64,000 bases of DNA from Gadus chalcogrammus (Eukaryota > Chordata > Actinopteri > Gadiformes > Gadidae): positions 14,295,002 to 14,359,001 of the forward strand of contig NC_079420.1 of the NCBI RefSeq assembly GCF_026213295.1. The letters are read 5' to 3'. Shown here one piece after another: positions 27,096 to 39,495 of the stretch. The translations under genes and the position numbers were made by a program. Positions within the stretch are counted from its first letter, which is position 1. Each line of letters begins with the position of its first letter. The notes beneath the pieces are model-generated. The model made no database searches. It was not told the origin of the DNA and worked only from the letters and a program-made list of their open reading frames with translations.

Positions 27096-27721
27096 CTAGT
27101 CTACATAATGAACCTCAGCTTGAAGCTCCTTGGTGATGTAGCCAAGCAGGGCTGCAGTAACCTGCTGCTTCATGGTGGAGTTGCCCATCACTAGTGCAGT
27201 TAGCTGGGCTAGGTCTGTCCACTGCATGTTGCCAAGGATAGCCAGGACATCTTCGTACAGTCTCTGTTGCTGCTGGGGAGCCAGTTCCATAATAATCTGG
27301 GGCAGTGGTTTGAACTGTCCACTCGTCATCCAACACCCCAGGAGGCCACCAACAGCACCACCTTTCATGGAAGGAAAAGCATGGAAATGTTTTTACAATT
27401 TTAATATAAGTAAATTAATCTTAACTGCTGACAATAATCAACACTTGTTCAATCTTAACCCTCCAACTAGCAGGCAATCCCAACTTTGTTTCCATGTTGA
27501 ATAATACAAAGTAAATAAAGCCCCATTTATACTGGACAAGCTTTTTAAAGAAGGCTCTACATACCTACAGCAATACCAAGGGGACCTCCGAGCATCCCAC
27601 CAGCAAAGGCAAGACCCCCGGCTGCAGCGGAACCTTTCATTGAGCCCTTTACTGTGGTCTTTATTTGCTGATTGGCAGACAACTCACAACAGAGCTTCAT
27701 GACATCGTTGATTGGAGCCAT
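27096..27721 (-). CDS. c19orf12: C19orf12-like membrane protein, 140 aa
   Basis: Two coding exons on the minus strand, 27565-27721 and 27096-27361, joined in phase 1. The ATG at 27721 sits one base inside its exon, just after an acceptor (TTTTACAG), so a non-coding first exon lies upstream. The product matches human C19orf12, a small protein of mitochondria, ER and their contact sites, mutated in the neurodegeneration MPAN/NBIA4. Its biochemical activity is unsettled. A Gly/Ala-rich hydrophobic hairpin spans about residues 30-62 with closely spaced glycines (glycine zipper), followed by the very conserved [13 protein letters not shown] and LTALVMGN blocks and a KELQAE ending. Length equals the human short form. 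Teleosts can carry several co-orthologues, and this may be one of them. Confidence 0.92.
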
Positions 27722-28308
27722 TCTGTAAAATCATATGAAAAGTACATGTAATTTGTCCCGTCGACATTGATTTTTGCTAATTTATAGTAAAGACACATCC
27801 TTTGCTTTAATTCATAGATCAGAGTCCAAAAAGTCTGTAGATAAAACCAAACGTCCTCGATCAACATATAGAGCTTTTATTCAGTCATTTTCAAGAATAA
27901 TTACATTTTCGGTTTCAGTTCGGCAAATCGATCATCAGCGTTTGTAAAACAGATGTGCAAACGACCTCTCTATACACTTTAAAACTCGGATGTATTCAAA
28001 AAGAGACATGCTAGGTTCACCTACTGGATAAGGGTATGTTCATGCACAGCCGGTTTGTTGTCTTTTTATTGCAAAACTCTTGAGAGATTCACCTTTATTA
28101 TCCGATGTCTGATCTCGCGCATGGTCGCAATGCTCGATGGGAGATGTGTTTGTCAGAATTGCATAAATCAAAAGTGTAAGCGACTATTACACTTGATACT
28201 ATCAATACCGACGATTTTATTGAGATGTTATTTGTATAAAACTGTAATTTCTAATAATTTGTAATCAAAACCTGTCCGATTTTAAATAAAGTTATATATA
28301 TCATTTAC

Positions 28309-28613
28309 CCAGAGTACATCGGGGTACAAGCATAGAAACATGGCGCAGGATCAGTGACGACCGTCGGATGTAATACCTTTCTGTGGATGTTTTTGTGGTC
28401 GTACGAAAATCCTGAAATGAGAGTGTGAAATGATAGCACTTCTAAAATTGTGGATAATCAGCACTGCCCCCTTGATGAATACGACAAGAACGGGTCTCAG
28501 GAATATCTGTGATTGCATTCATAAACACTTCTTTAGGACTCACAACCCTTGAGGATTGTTTTGGAGCAATATCCTTTCATTTTCATTTGATGCACACTAC
28601 GCGTGGGACGACA
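28309..28613. promoter_or_regulatory. Divergent promoter interval and c19orf12 5' exon
   Basis: The c19orf12 and uri1 genes diverge here. On the minus strand a donor (CTGG|GTAAATGA, exon edge at 28309) would close a non-coding c19orf12 first exon that splices to the acceptor at 27722. That leaves roughly 200-300 bp for both transcription starts. The motif AAACATGGCGC at 28336-28346 resembles a YY1 site, common in such promoters. The exon and promoter are inferred from splice signals and spacing. Confidence 0.5.
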
Positions 28614-31600
28614 ATGGCTGACAAAAGTAAAAGGAATATAGATCCTCAAGTGAGAGTTGATAGGCTTCGAGAGGAACATGAACAGGTAAATTAGTTTCAA
28701 TAAGATTGCTGTGCACTTCTGCAGTCAGCAAACTCAGTTTCCATGCTCGTAGGCACGCGGTGGAGCAGCAAGCGTTTTTGTAAGTCGGTTTCGGTGTACG
28801 AAATGCACGACTTTGTGGACTTTGGACGACTGTTTCTTAATTGTTATTATTTGTATGTGTATTTACCGGACGCTGTGCATTAGACTCCCATTGGATCGGG
28901 TGAGTCGTCCTGAGACGGTTGCACGTTTTCGAGAAGCTTCCTTTCCTGCAGTCACATGTCTAGGTCATGTTTATGTAGCTGACTGGAAACCATGTTGTTT
29001 AAAGCACAGACCCGCCCCCTAGCTTAATAATATCAAGAACAATAGTTCTCTTTGTGACAATATATGTGCAATAACACTATCAAAATGAAGGTTTTGGGGA
29101 TGATGTGGAGATTGTAGATTCGCTCATGCTCTTCTGTTTACACTGTATTTTTTATGTAACCTCTACCAAGCGACGATGCCCCGCCCCCTATCCACCCTAT
29201 TACTATCCAACCCAACTTTAACTTTCAAAGTGTGTAATGGAACGTCTAAATCAGCATAATGCATAGCGCCATCTCTGGTCAAACGCTTGCGGTCATAGTT
29301 TTTGACGTTACCCGCCAATCGCATAAGATAACACGGTACGGTGCAGCCCTGAAAGGTTTGTGTAACTGGTTACTGTAACATACGTTATACGCATCCTAGA
29401 TGTATTAAAGGTACGTACTCTGAATAAAACTCCTTTTTCACCTTGTTCAAGAGTCACAATATGACCACGTATGTTATTCCGCTACATGTTCCCTGGACAA
29501 TTTAATCGGAATTAGAGTGTACTTGACTGATTTAGGATGGATCGATTTATAAATATTTTCCATCCACAGGTTGTGAAAGGCTGTGATGAGCAAATTCTGC
29601 ACTGGTGAGTCTTTTCCACATAATAGAGATATGCAAGAAAATAATAAAGTGTCTGTGTGAAATCTATAATGATGTGAATGCATTCCCTCAGACCGCTTAA
29701 GAAGAGGGTTCTTACCAGACATTTTTGCTTATTTCACATTCTGACCTTTGGGTTGAATTTCCCTGCCAATTCATGTGGTCGAACAAACAGAGCTCCCTGC
29801 TCAGGATAGGCTATCAGTAGCTTCAACTGACAGACCACTAGACTGTTCAACTGAGCAACATTCTCACAATGTGCTACCTTGCAAGTAATCCAGCATATAG
29901 TTTGTCTAATTCTTTAACGTTTTGACAGATTTTTCTGATATAAGTTAAACGTTGTATTTCCCAAAATCCTTGAAGGACTTCAACAATAAACAAGTTTACG
30001 GCCAAAAAAGTGTGATTCCACAATGAAAGTAATTGGGATTTTTTTAAGTTACAAATAATGGTAAAAAACTCACAACAATGTCCCAACAGGAAGAAGGTAT
30101 CAGGGGATTATGAGGCCCTGGACGACCGACTGCGTACCCTTCCAGACCACCTGTCCTATGATGTCATGGTAAGGCCAATCATCTTTGATGATCACAATGC
30201 AAAATAAACACTCGGCATTAGGATCATACGTTGTACACACAGACACGCTCAAATTATTATTTTTTGCCTCGCTTTTGAAAATGATCATTCTCTAGCGCTG
30301 TATTCTCAAGAAAGTTCGGTGGCTTATGCCTTACTAATTAGAGGTTTGTTCTTGTAGATGTTGATTTCTCCTAAACTTTGTTTTATTATCCACTACAACA
30401 GGTTCCCTTTGGGCCGCTGGCCTTCATGCCGGGGAAACTGGTCCACACCAATGAGGTGACGGTGTTGCTTGGTGACAACTGGTTTGCCAAATGCTCTGCC
30501 AAGCAGGCTCAGAAAATCGTTGATCACAGGGTGAAATGTGAGTTTGTTTTGGAATATTGAATATTGGAATATAGCCTGCCACAATATGAATTCAATTGAA
30601 TCTACAATGTAAAAAATTTGCAAACCATTTGCATTTATTAAGCAGATGATTTTATCCAAAGCATCTTTCATGTGAGGCTGAGAAAGATCAAAGCATCCCA
30701 TCAGTCAAGTGTATTTGTATGATTGAGAGCTGTTCAGAGCTGTGCAAATTGTATTGAGTTCGGGCTCCATAAGTTCGGTCTTAATGTTATGTTGCTCAAT
30801 ACTGCCATTCCTTGACCAGCAGAGGGCACTGACATCTCAAAGCTAGAAGGGGGTTTGCATGTTTATTTATGGAAGAATTGGATGTGTGGACACTGAGAAG
30901 CTTACAGAATGCTTTGCAAACTCAAAACGCTATTTATCAAAACAGAACAAAAAATACAGTTTGTTAAAAGCACTTTAACTTGCCTTAAAAGAGGCAGGTA
31001 CCATCATCCGGCACATACTTTTTTCATTTAACATTGAATGATTTTAGTAGACCAATCAATTGGGATAATGTTGATTTAAGTCTGTCACCTTGAGAATTCC
31101 ATGTTATTTATCATTATATATTATATATTTATACATATATGGCTTCTGCTGGTAGTTTCAGCCGAGCCCAGAGACGAAGGAAATGGATGGGTAGCTTCTA
31201 AAACATGCAACATATTTCATAAACGCGCTGCTGTACTGCACACAATGCTCCCTGTGGCGGCCAATCATTCCGGGCTTCAAAAGCTCATATGAAGTCAAAT
31301 GAGCCTAAGTAAGGATTTTTTAATATGAACATTATTAGCGCGTTAAGTGAAGCATGAATGTGCTGCCACGGCCTCCCCTCCCTCCCCCTCTTTCTCTTCT
31401 CCTCTTTTTTCTCTCTGACCCGGCCCACCCCACTATTAAAACCTAAGTGCTGCAAATCAAACAGAGCTGGCCGAGATGTGTCAGGGCTCGGCTGACTTGT
31501 CAGGCCTTCAGCGTTTGACCTTTCCTCTGTGCATAGTCCACACACAGACTAGAGAGGCTCGCCATTGCCATAGAAACAGGGCAGGAGGGGTGCCACTGCC

Positions 31601-34600
31601 ATTAGTAATAGAGGCCTTAATTGTTGTTAAGATGTAATGATCCGGAGTTGTATGTTGGCAGGAAATATTCAAAGCCCACATCTGCCCTACAGTATGAAGA
31701 TGTAAATTAAAGGGCAGAAAGTGGTTCATCTTTTTCTTTTCATTAGCATTTGGACCACTTGATTTACGAAACAGAAACTTTGAATGCAAGCTCTGATGCC
31801 CGTGTTTTTGTGTGTTTGCTTACACCCTTCACAGACGTGAAGGGTGAACTCGACGACTTGCTCAAGACTAGGAAGAATTTTGAAGCCAGAGTTGGGTTCA
31901 CAGAGGATCTCAAAGAACTATCGGTGGGTTTTTATACCCACCTAAAATAGATTCCACATGACATATAAAGCCAAGCACTGACCTACTAACCGGCCTTTCC
32001 TTCAGAACAAAGGAAGCTACGTGGACATCCGAGAAGAGGTTCGCAGCAGAGAAACGGTTGTCACCAAAGGTAATTTCCCTTTCCTTTTTCTTTATGTAGA
32101 TAGAACCAAAGACTGAAATACTTGCAAATTACACTGCTACAAAATGAGGTCCCCTTGGTCATATTGGATCACATCTAGAATCGAGTAGCGTCATCATGCA
32201 TAGGGTATATTTCCTGCATATTTTTAAGAATCATTTTTCACTATTTACAGGAAAGCAGAGGGTAGCCCATAAACCCAACTCTAAGCCAAAGTTGGATACA
32301 GTGTTGGATTTGGAGGAGGTAGAAGAGGAGGGCAATGGAGTAGAGGCCGATGAAGAATACTGCAAGATACTCTCTGAGAAAGAGCTCTGGGCCAGGCTGG
32401 ACCAACTAGAGAAGCTGGAGGAGCTGCAGGACGAAGAGGACCGGTACATACACATACATGCATACACATACACTACAAAAAACAGCTTTGAGTTGGTTTT
32501 TGCATCCCCAATACAGCATCCTCAATACTGACATAATCACAACCATTTGGCCATTGGCTTTAATTGGTCAGGGGTGAGAGCCGAGAGGACACGTGCCTGT
32601 TCAGGGAAGTGGTTCCGCTTTTATGCTCTTGGTTATTCTAAGCAGTTTGGTTTGCGACAAGGAAAGGTCTTTCGTTCTAGAAATAAGGGCTCTAAGATAA
32701 AAATAAAAGGTGCTGCAATAGGGATCTGAAAAATATCTAAATGAGCTATGCATGTACACGCGTACTCACCATATTGTGTTGAATGCAGTCATTCTGTCAT
32801 CAGTGTATTCAATGTTACATATCAGCTCAAGGATGTAGTTCAACAGAATATTATTAGTCAAAAACCTTTGACCTATCACGGATTGATTATGTCAAGTTAT
32901 TATTTGGATTTGGTGCGCATCACTGAACCCCAACCCTTCCTAGCTTTCGTAACCTGGTTACCTTGGTGGCCATGTATGCGAGATAATGAGTATGTAAATC
33001 CCCCAAATGAATAATAAATAAACGTAAGGGGGTGACTGAATTTTGAAGTGCATGTAAACACACAGAATGTTTCTAGAACTGGAATCAACTAAGACTGCTG
33101 ATAACTGCAGTGGTACACTATAATTTGTTTCCCCTCAAGTCATAAGGGATAACTCATGCAGCTCATTATTCAGAATATCAAAAAAAAAATCTTCAGGTAG
33201 ATTTTTCGTTCAAGGCATTTTAATAAGAAAAGCGGAAAATCAGTAGCGTTTATTTTGTAAACATACAATATCAATATGCCCTTTTATAATGATGGATGAT
33301 GGATATTTATCATTGTTGAATAATCTGTCTGGTTCTGGTTGTTGGGCAGAATGTCTGACCCCGGGGACACCAATGGAGACGACACCACCACCTCCTCCTC
33401 TTCCTCTGAAGAGGAGAAGGAGGCAGACTGCAGCCAGCCAGAGAAGGAGCCCGGTCCAAAGACTAGCTGGGCCACCAGCGGTCCTGCCAACGGTCAGCTC
33501 GTCAGCCAGGCGGCACCCGGCGGAGACACGACCAAGGACGAAGACGAGCAGGAGGAAGAAGAAGAAGAAGAAGATTGCTTGCCCACCATCTATTTCTCTC
33601 ACACGGTCGAGCCAAAAAAGGTCTGTCGATGGAGGTTCATTATCTGAATTAATGGTATTTTGAGCTACCGGAAAAAATCAAGTATGTAGCAATATCTTCT
33701 TCATATCCATCAGTGTTTCTGCCCCCCCCCCCCCCCCCCCAGGTGAGAATATGCACCGGAAAGAACACAACTCTGAAGTTCAGCGAACGTAAAGAGCACT
33801 CACTCACTCACTCCAAGAGGAAGAAGAAGAACAACGGCACCAACGGCCACTCTCACCATGAGCTCCACAAGATAACCTCGCCAGTGGACATTTACAGGTA
33901 CGGGAACACGCCCCACCAATTACATTCAAACACTTCTCTTCAATGTACCACAGTGGTTCAAGCAACGGTTGAAGGTTGATAGAATTGGGAGCGTTCCCTG
34001 ATAAATAACCAGAACACTGCTGTAAGTAAGCGGTAGATGATCAGGTCAGCTTTTCGGACTGAAACCGAATCTGAGAATATCTATATCAGGTTGTCTGTGC
34101 CCACCAAAGTGTGAGTACATCTCTAGGCTTTAGGCCGCTCCCAGATAATTTCTGACCAAGCAGGGTATCTCTACTCTACTGTGGATGTAAGCTGGTTGAT
34201 ACGTTTCTTTCTTTTTCAGGCTGTTTGTGGACGTGAAGAACGGGGAGCCCGTCCCGAGGAAGTCCATCCTGAAGTCGCGCAGCCGGGAGAACAGCGTGTG
34301 CAGCGACACCAGCGAGAGCAGCGCCGCCGACTTTGACGAGCGGCGGCTGGTCGGCCGCGGTGTGAGCCACGACGAGGCGCCGCACAGCGACACCAGCGAC
34401 GGCCACGCGGAGGACGACAGCCCCACGGCACTTCCACGCACACCGAGCCGCTTCGAGGTCTGACCCGGTCCTGGCTTTGGCCCTCGCACCAGTTTCTTGA
34501 TTTGTATTTTTCGACTGTTCCGTGACAGAGAACCCTTTTTTCCCCCCCAGGCTTTTTCAGGCACAGTGGTGGAGAAGGATCCCATGCCCACAGCTGTTCC

Positions 34601-34736
34601 TCACCTCACCATCGCTCCACCTGCTTTGCCGACGATACTGGAGAGGAAACAGGAAGAGGGCACCACGGACGCAGCCCCCCCTGTCGAGCCCCCCAAGAGG
34701 GTTTCAAAGTTCAAAGCAGGGCGGCAGAACAGGTGA
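28614..34736 (+). CDS. uri1: Unconventional prefoldin RPB5 interactor 1, 505 aa
   Basis: Eleven exons: 28614-28685, 29570-29604, 30090-30168, 30402-30537, 31835-31923, 32006-32069, 32251-32443, 33350-33620, 33743-33897, 34220-34457 and 34551-34736; every junction is in phase. URI1 is a scaffold of the R2TP/prefoldin-like complex; it binds RNA polymerase subunit RPB5 and PP1-gamma and acts in polymerase assembly and TOR/S6K signalling. Residues 13-140 form the alpha-prefoldin coiled-coil domain, with FGPLAFMPGKLVHTNEVTVL at the beta-hairpin. Next come VAHKP and KELWARL blocks, a Ser/Asp/Glu-rich acidic region (about 226-300), PTIYFSHTVEPKK, an RVxF-like KVRI followed by TGKNTTLKFSE, the highly conserved RKSILKSRSRENSVCSDTSE, and a C-terminal VSKFKAGRQ box. 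Human is 535 aa. The start at 28614 has a strong Kozak context (A at -3, G at +4); an in-frame ATG at 28590 would add eight residues. Confidence 0.96.
30631..30665 (-). repeat. Teleost SINE/MITE-type tail fragment in uri1 intron 4
   Basis: Reverse-complement reads GCTTTGGATAAAATCATCTG, followed by an AT-rich end. This is a diverged copy of the same tail motif seen on the plus strand near 4085. Such tails are widespread in fish introns. The element body is not recognisable. Confidence 0.5.
30816..30829 (+). promoter_or_regulatory. CTCF-like core motif in uri1 intron 4
   Basis: CCAGCAGAGGGCAC fits every position of the vertebrate CTCF core CCASYAGRKGGCRS. Occupancy is not known from sequence. 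Confidence 0.4.
33722..33740 (+). repeat. Poly-C tract forming the uri1 exon 9 acceptor
   Basis: Nineteen cytosines directly precede the acceptor AG at 33741-33742 and serve as its polypyrimidine tract. Confidence 0.9.
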
Positions 34737-35250
34737 AGCGTTACGAGGAAGTTGAGGTGATCAATACTTTGCTCGTCAACACCCTTAGTTTTTTTCTGGG
34801 GGGCTGGGCCGGGGGGGGGAGAGGTTGTGTAGTACTCCTAATGGCAAACGCTTAAATCGGCATCTCATGTATGGCAATTATTTTAGATGTTTTTGTTTGT
34901 TTGTTTTAGTTCACCTGCTTCTGCATTATAATGGCACTTAACATTTGTCCCCCTTGCCTTAGTGCTTGTCCTGGTTGGTATTCGCTCCTGTGGCAGAGCC
35001 TTAACATGTGTTGTGACAAGTCAGTGTTTTAACCGCTTTTCGTTTGATCCCTTATGTTGTCTGCAATATTGAGGCAAAAAAAAGAAGCTTTGCAACTTTA
35101 AGATTCATTGTTTTCCTTTTGGATTTATTACACAGGATCGTGTGATCAATGTTTATTATTCCTTGTGACATGTCGATTGAATGTATTGTCCACTGATGTG
35201 AACAGCTTTATATCTGGAAAAAATATTTCTTGTTTTCAAGTTAGTAAGAA

Positions 35251-35256
35251 AATAAA
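35251..35256 (+). promoter_or_regulatory. uri1: uri1 polyadenylation signal AATAAA (probable)
   Basis: Canonical hexamer about 515 bp after the uri1 stop, followed by a T/G-rich stretch. No earlier AATAAA is obvious in the 3'UTR. Confidence 0.6.
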
Positions 35257-36649
35257 GAATTTTGGTAATCTGTGCGGTTTCTTTTTGCGTGACAATATTT
35301 TAAATCAAGAATCTTGACAGGTGTTTTGTATTTGGCATGATGGGTATGCGAAGGAGCACATAAAAGTAGATCAACTTCACTCTTCAAAGTAGCTTTAATT
35401 AAAGCTGCAGCTTCCAAGTTAAAAGACTATCTTTTCACTTTTTTATTATGTTTTTTTTGTGCGAACTCTGATAAGAAGCTTTGAAACTTGTCCTGAGGTG
35501 ACGGCCTCCCCCCGCCCCACCTCCTCCCTCAGAAGGATTATTCCTCCAATATGAAAATCCAGGTAGCACGAGACAGATTAGCCAATGCTTAACCTAGTAG
35601 CATTGGGTTGTCGAGACACAAATCAGTAGACTTAATGTGTGTAAAGATGTGAAGGGCTGTACTGGAACAGGAGAACCATTTGGATTTCAAAGACACCTAG
35701 AATGTGAACGATGTAATAGCCTGGAACACAACAGAAAATCTACATGCAGGGATTAGAGGGGATTTTAAGTGCTGTGCGATGAAGGATCCAAGCGGGTATT
35801 GTTGTCCGGACAGGTGCAAGGGCCAGAGAGAGTCACTCTTGGCTCCTGATCTCAGGCTTCTGGATAAGCCACGTTGTGTACTTGTTAAACTGCACCTTAC
35901 CCAGGTTATAAATCCAACTACAAACATGAATCCGAAGTGGCTTATCGTTTGACATTAACTCTTCGTCTCTGATGCACAAGTGCATCAGGTGAGCAATTAG
36001 TTTACTATTAAGTATTTTCTTTGGGATTTTTGGGCCATGAGTGTGCTGGCTGTGGAGTCAATTTCAAATTCAAGTTTAAATCAAACATGTTTAAAAGTTG
36101 TTGGTGCTTTGCTGTATGTTACAGTGATCTATATTTATATATAGGCATATGTATATTTATTTAATAATGAAATATAAATTGCAGAAAATCGTCTGGAAAA
36201 AGTCTGGGACCTGTCATTCCTGCCTTGGATATTTGTATAGGTTCTTTCGACTATTACATTACATTGAATAGGCTACATTTATGTGTGGAATGTGTTTACA
36301 GTTGATTCAATTATGATTGACTAAATGATCAGTACATTGGCATTCGGAAATGAATACGCTCCTATAGCTTCAGCATCATTTTACATGCAGGCTTACTAAT
36401 ACATCATAGCATTCAATATGACATTTGCACAAAGGTCACACATGCAATAGCCTACGTCTCGTAAATAACGGTAATGTAAGCAGCTTACATTAAAATATGT
36501 AGTAGCACAGTAATTGAACATTTATAATTCCAAAAAACTAGGAAAACATCCAGGATCGCACTTTTAAAATGTACTTCCCATCAAAGTTCTTTAAATGTAT
36601 CGTAAAAAAAAAAAAGAATACCGGAGACTTTCGAAGCGCGGTTAATGTC

Positions 36650-36895
36650 CCTTTAACACGCGTGGTGTCAGTTCACTCTCCACCTGTGGCCAGATGAGGG
36701 AGACATCTCGCTTTAGGACATCACCACCCAAGTATCCCAATTAAATGTCGGAAAATTTCATTAGCGCTTGTTTGTACTGGGATTATTGCAGAAAACAAGC
36801 CACTGCCTGCGTCTCGCGGACGTGCCCGCAGCTTGAGTGAAGGGAATACAGCGGAAATCTGAACACGACTGGGCAGCGTGAGACTACACTCAACA

Positions 36896-36934
<39 letters not shown>

Positions 36935-37050
36935 TCACGCACACAAATACACATACATACGTACGTACAGCAGTCAGTCATGCAGCTCATCACTCGTCAC
37001 TGAACTCCGGCTGTCACAACTCCGCGTCCTCTACTTCTCGCATTGCCCAG
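36650..37050 (+). other. Candidate non-coding 5' exon of znf536
   Basis: A strong donor (GCCCAG|GTAAGATT) occurs at 37050/37051, preceded by a CpG-richer stretch unlike its AT-rich surroundings and by a short CA repeat (36902-36929). An acceptor exists at 45066, so at least one upstream exon must precede the coding exon, and this is the best-looking donor I saw. The 5' limit is a guess. Confidence 0.3.
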
Positions 37051-39372
37051 GTAAGATTCACTCTTAGAGCAGTTTCTTTTAGTTTGGTTATTTGCGGAAG
37101 TAAATAAGTTTCAAACAAGTCGCATTTTTTGCTCATGATACGAGCGGAGTTTCGGAGTGGCACGCATGTTTTTGCATCCCGTTGTCTGATTCTTGCTAAG
37201 AGTAAGTCATCTCTACTGTTGGAAGGTGTTTGTCCTATTGTCAATACATATCAACCAAATAATGTCATGTTGTCTTAACTCAGAGGAGGGCTATGCGTAT
37301 GACCAATAATTCGTTTCGTTTTAAATAAAGCGGTGCACAGTGCACACATTTCTGGTCAACTAATCCTGACTTCTCGTTTTCATAAATTATTCTCAAATTT
37401 GATTGAATCCGTTGTCCCGGTAATTAACTCAGTTATTTGAAGCATACATGGATTAGGGTTTTTGTAACACCTATTCTAGTGCTGTATTAATTCGGGTGTC
37501 TGTTATAAAAACACAACCTATTGGGAGTTTCTGTGTCTAACTGCAGGCCTATAACGTTGTGCCTATTTATACAGCTTGCCTCGCTGTTGATGGGTTCATT
37601 GTTCCGTTTAAACTCAGTACGCCAATTTAAATGTAGCATGGCATCGGCCTTTTTTTATTTGTACTCAACTACAAAACTACGTGACGACTGTCCCTAAATC
37701 GTGGTCACCTGTGCGGTGTTCTTTAGCTAGCTGCAAAACCATGCACCCTCAGCCTTTGCTCCCCCCCCCCCCCCCTCTCCCCCTCCTCCTTTTCCAAATG
37801 CTCTCCTTTGAAGCGATGATGCCCCATCTGTCATATGTGAGCAAAAAGAGACCATGCTCTGCTCTTCTCAATTACTGAATTCTCCTCTTGCCAGCTCCAG
37901 TGGGACAGGAGGAGGAGCAGGTGGGTGGCAGTCAGTACGATCAATCAACATGAAATATTCAGATTTAGTTTATACTGAACATAGCCTACTAGTTATTTAC
38001 TATACTAGCGGCTGCTTTTGTTGGACCAAAAACCCTTGCCTCCTGAGTGTGTCGGGATTTTTTTCTCATAACTATGGGAGGGAGTTAGTGACACTATTCA
38101 GGAGTGAATATGCGTTTGCAAAGAGGTTAACTGATTTAATCAGGATCCTTCTTGGCCGCTATAGAAAGGCCCATTGAATTTATTGCTGCCATAAGGAGAG
38201 AGGGAGCTGTTGTGAGAGAGAGTGAGTGAATGAAACTGTATCAAATGTTGCACCACAGCCCTTTTCTCATTATCCTGCAAGAAAGTCACACGGCTTACAT
38301 GACAAAGCTCTGCTTGGCAACTTTCTCCCCCGAAGGAAGCACTTGTTTGAACATGGAACACATGATTTTAATTTCTGTAATCCATGCTCAAATCAACAGA
38401 CCAGATGAACTTTTTGGCACCCCCACAACCACATTCAATAGGATTTCTCAGAAAAAGCCTTAGCTATTTGTCAAAGGCTTAAACTCATTTTGAAAATACA
38501 ACAAGGGGGAAGTTCCTTCAAATGATTGTCGGTGCGGTGTGTGGCAATCTAGGAAATTTTCAATTTGGGCGAGGGCAGCAAATCAGAACATATCATTCAA
38601 AACTCTTGGAAACTTTTCGTCTCTTGAATGTCTTCCTTGTGATTATTATATCTCTATGATGTTGCCTGGTGAAATTTGCCCGGGTACCATGGCCCTAAGT
38701 GTTTGAGCTATGAGGCAATAGAGTGAAAAGCATATCCCCCCTCGTATGAGAACACAACAGTGAATAATTAATAACCTTGCTCCCAATTCCAGGAAAACAA
38801 TAGCATATTGTAGGAACACTGCACTAATTTAACTAGCAGGGGCGGGGTGGGGGGGTGGGGGGGGCTCCCAAAAGCTTCGACAAATTGTGGAATGTATTGC
38901 CATTGTTGCAAAGTATGTCTGTGTGTTGTTCTGTGTGAACCTTGCTTCACATTCTGCTTCTTCTTGATAGTTTTTTGCTAAAATAGCGCCGGTGTGTGTG
39001 ATGCAGGAGCAGAGTATATAGTGGAACTTGTGTACGTTCTTGCGTTGTATTGTAATCGTGTTTGCCTTTGGGATTTATCAGAACCCATTAAATAGCCTAC
39101 TTTCACCTGCTGGCAGGATGTGGGATGGAGACACAGGGCACATGCAGGAAGCTATTTTCCACGGCCCTCCTCTCCTGCCTGTCAGCTCCCATTAAGAGGG
39201 AAGGTGTCATATCTGTAGCACAGCTGAGTGCAGATGGCAGAGTGGAGCGGATGGCTCACCGATTTAAACAATGATTAATGAACAGAGATGGAAAACAAAT
39301 TACATTGGACTATCGGAGGCAGGGAATTGTTTTTATGAAAATGTTAATTGTGTCTGCCAGGCTGATATAAAG

Positions 39373-39495
39373 GAAGGAAGGGGGCGGGGGGGGGGGGGTG
39401 ATGGAGGTTGGGGGGGGGGGGGGAGAGGCAGGGGGTTGGCGGTGAGGGTGTGGGGGGGTCGGTTGTTGGAGGGGGCTGGGAGGATGGCGAGGGGG
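39373..39495 (+). repeat. G-rich low-complexity block with several long G runs
   Basis: Many runs of four to fourteen G separated by short spacers on one strand, a pattern that can form G-quadruplexes. Confidence 0.85.

Noticed and set aside
28590..28613. Upstream in-frame ATG for uri1
   Set aside because: Weak Kozak context; the ATG at 28614 has A at -3 and G at +4 and gives an N-terminus of family-like length.
30525..30531. uri1 exon 4 donor at AGG|GTGAAA
   Set aside because: It would put the next exon out of frame and create a stop; the donor seven bases later (AAAT|GTGAGT) restores phase and the human-like length.
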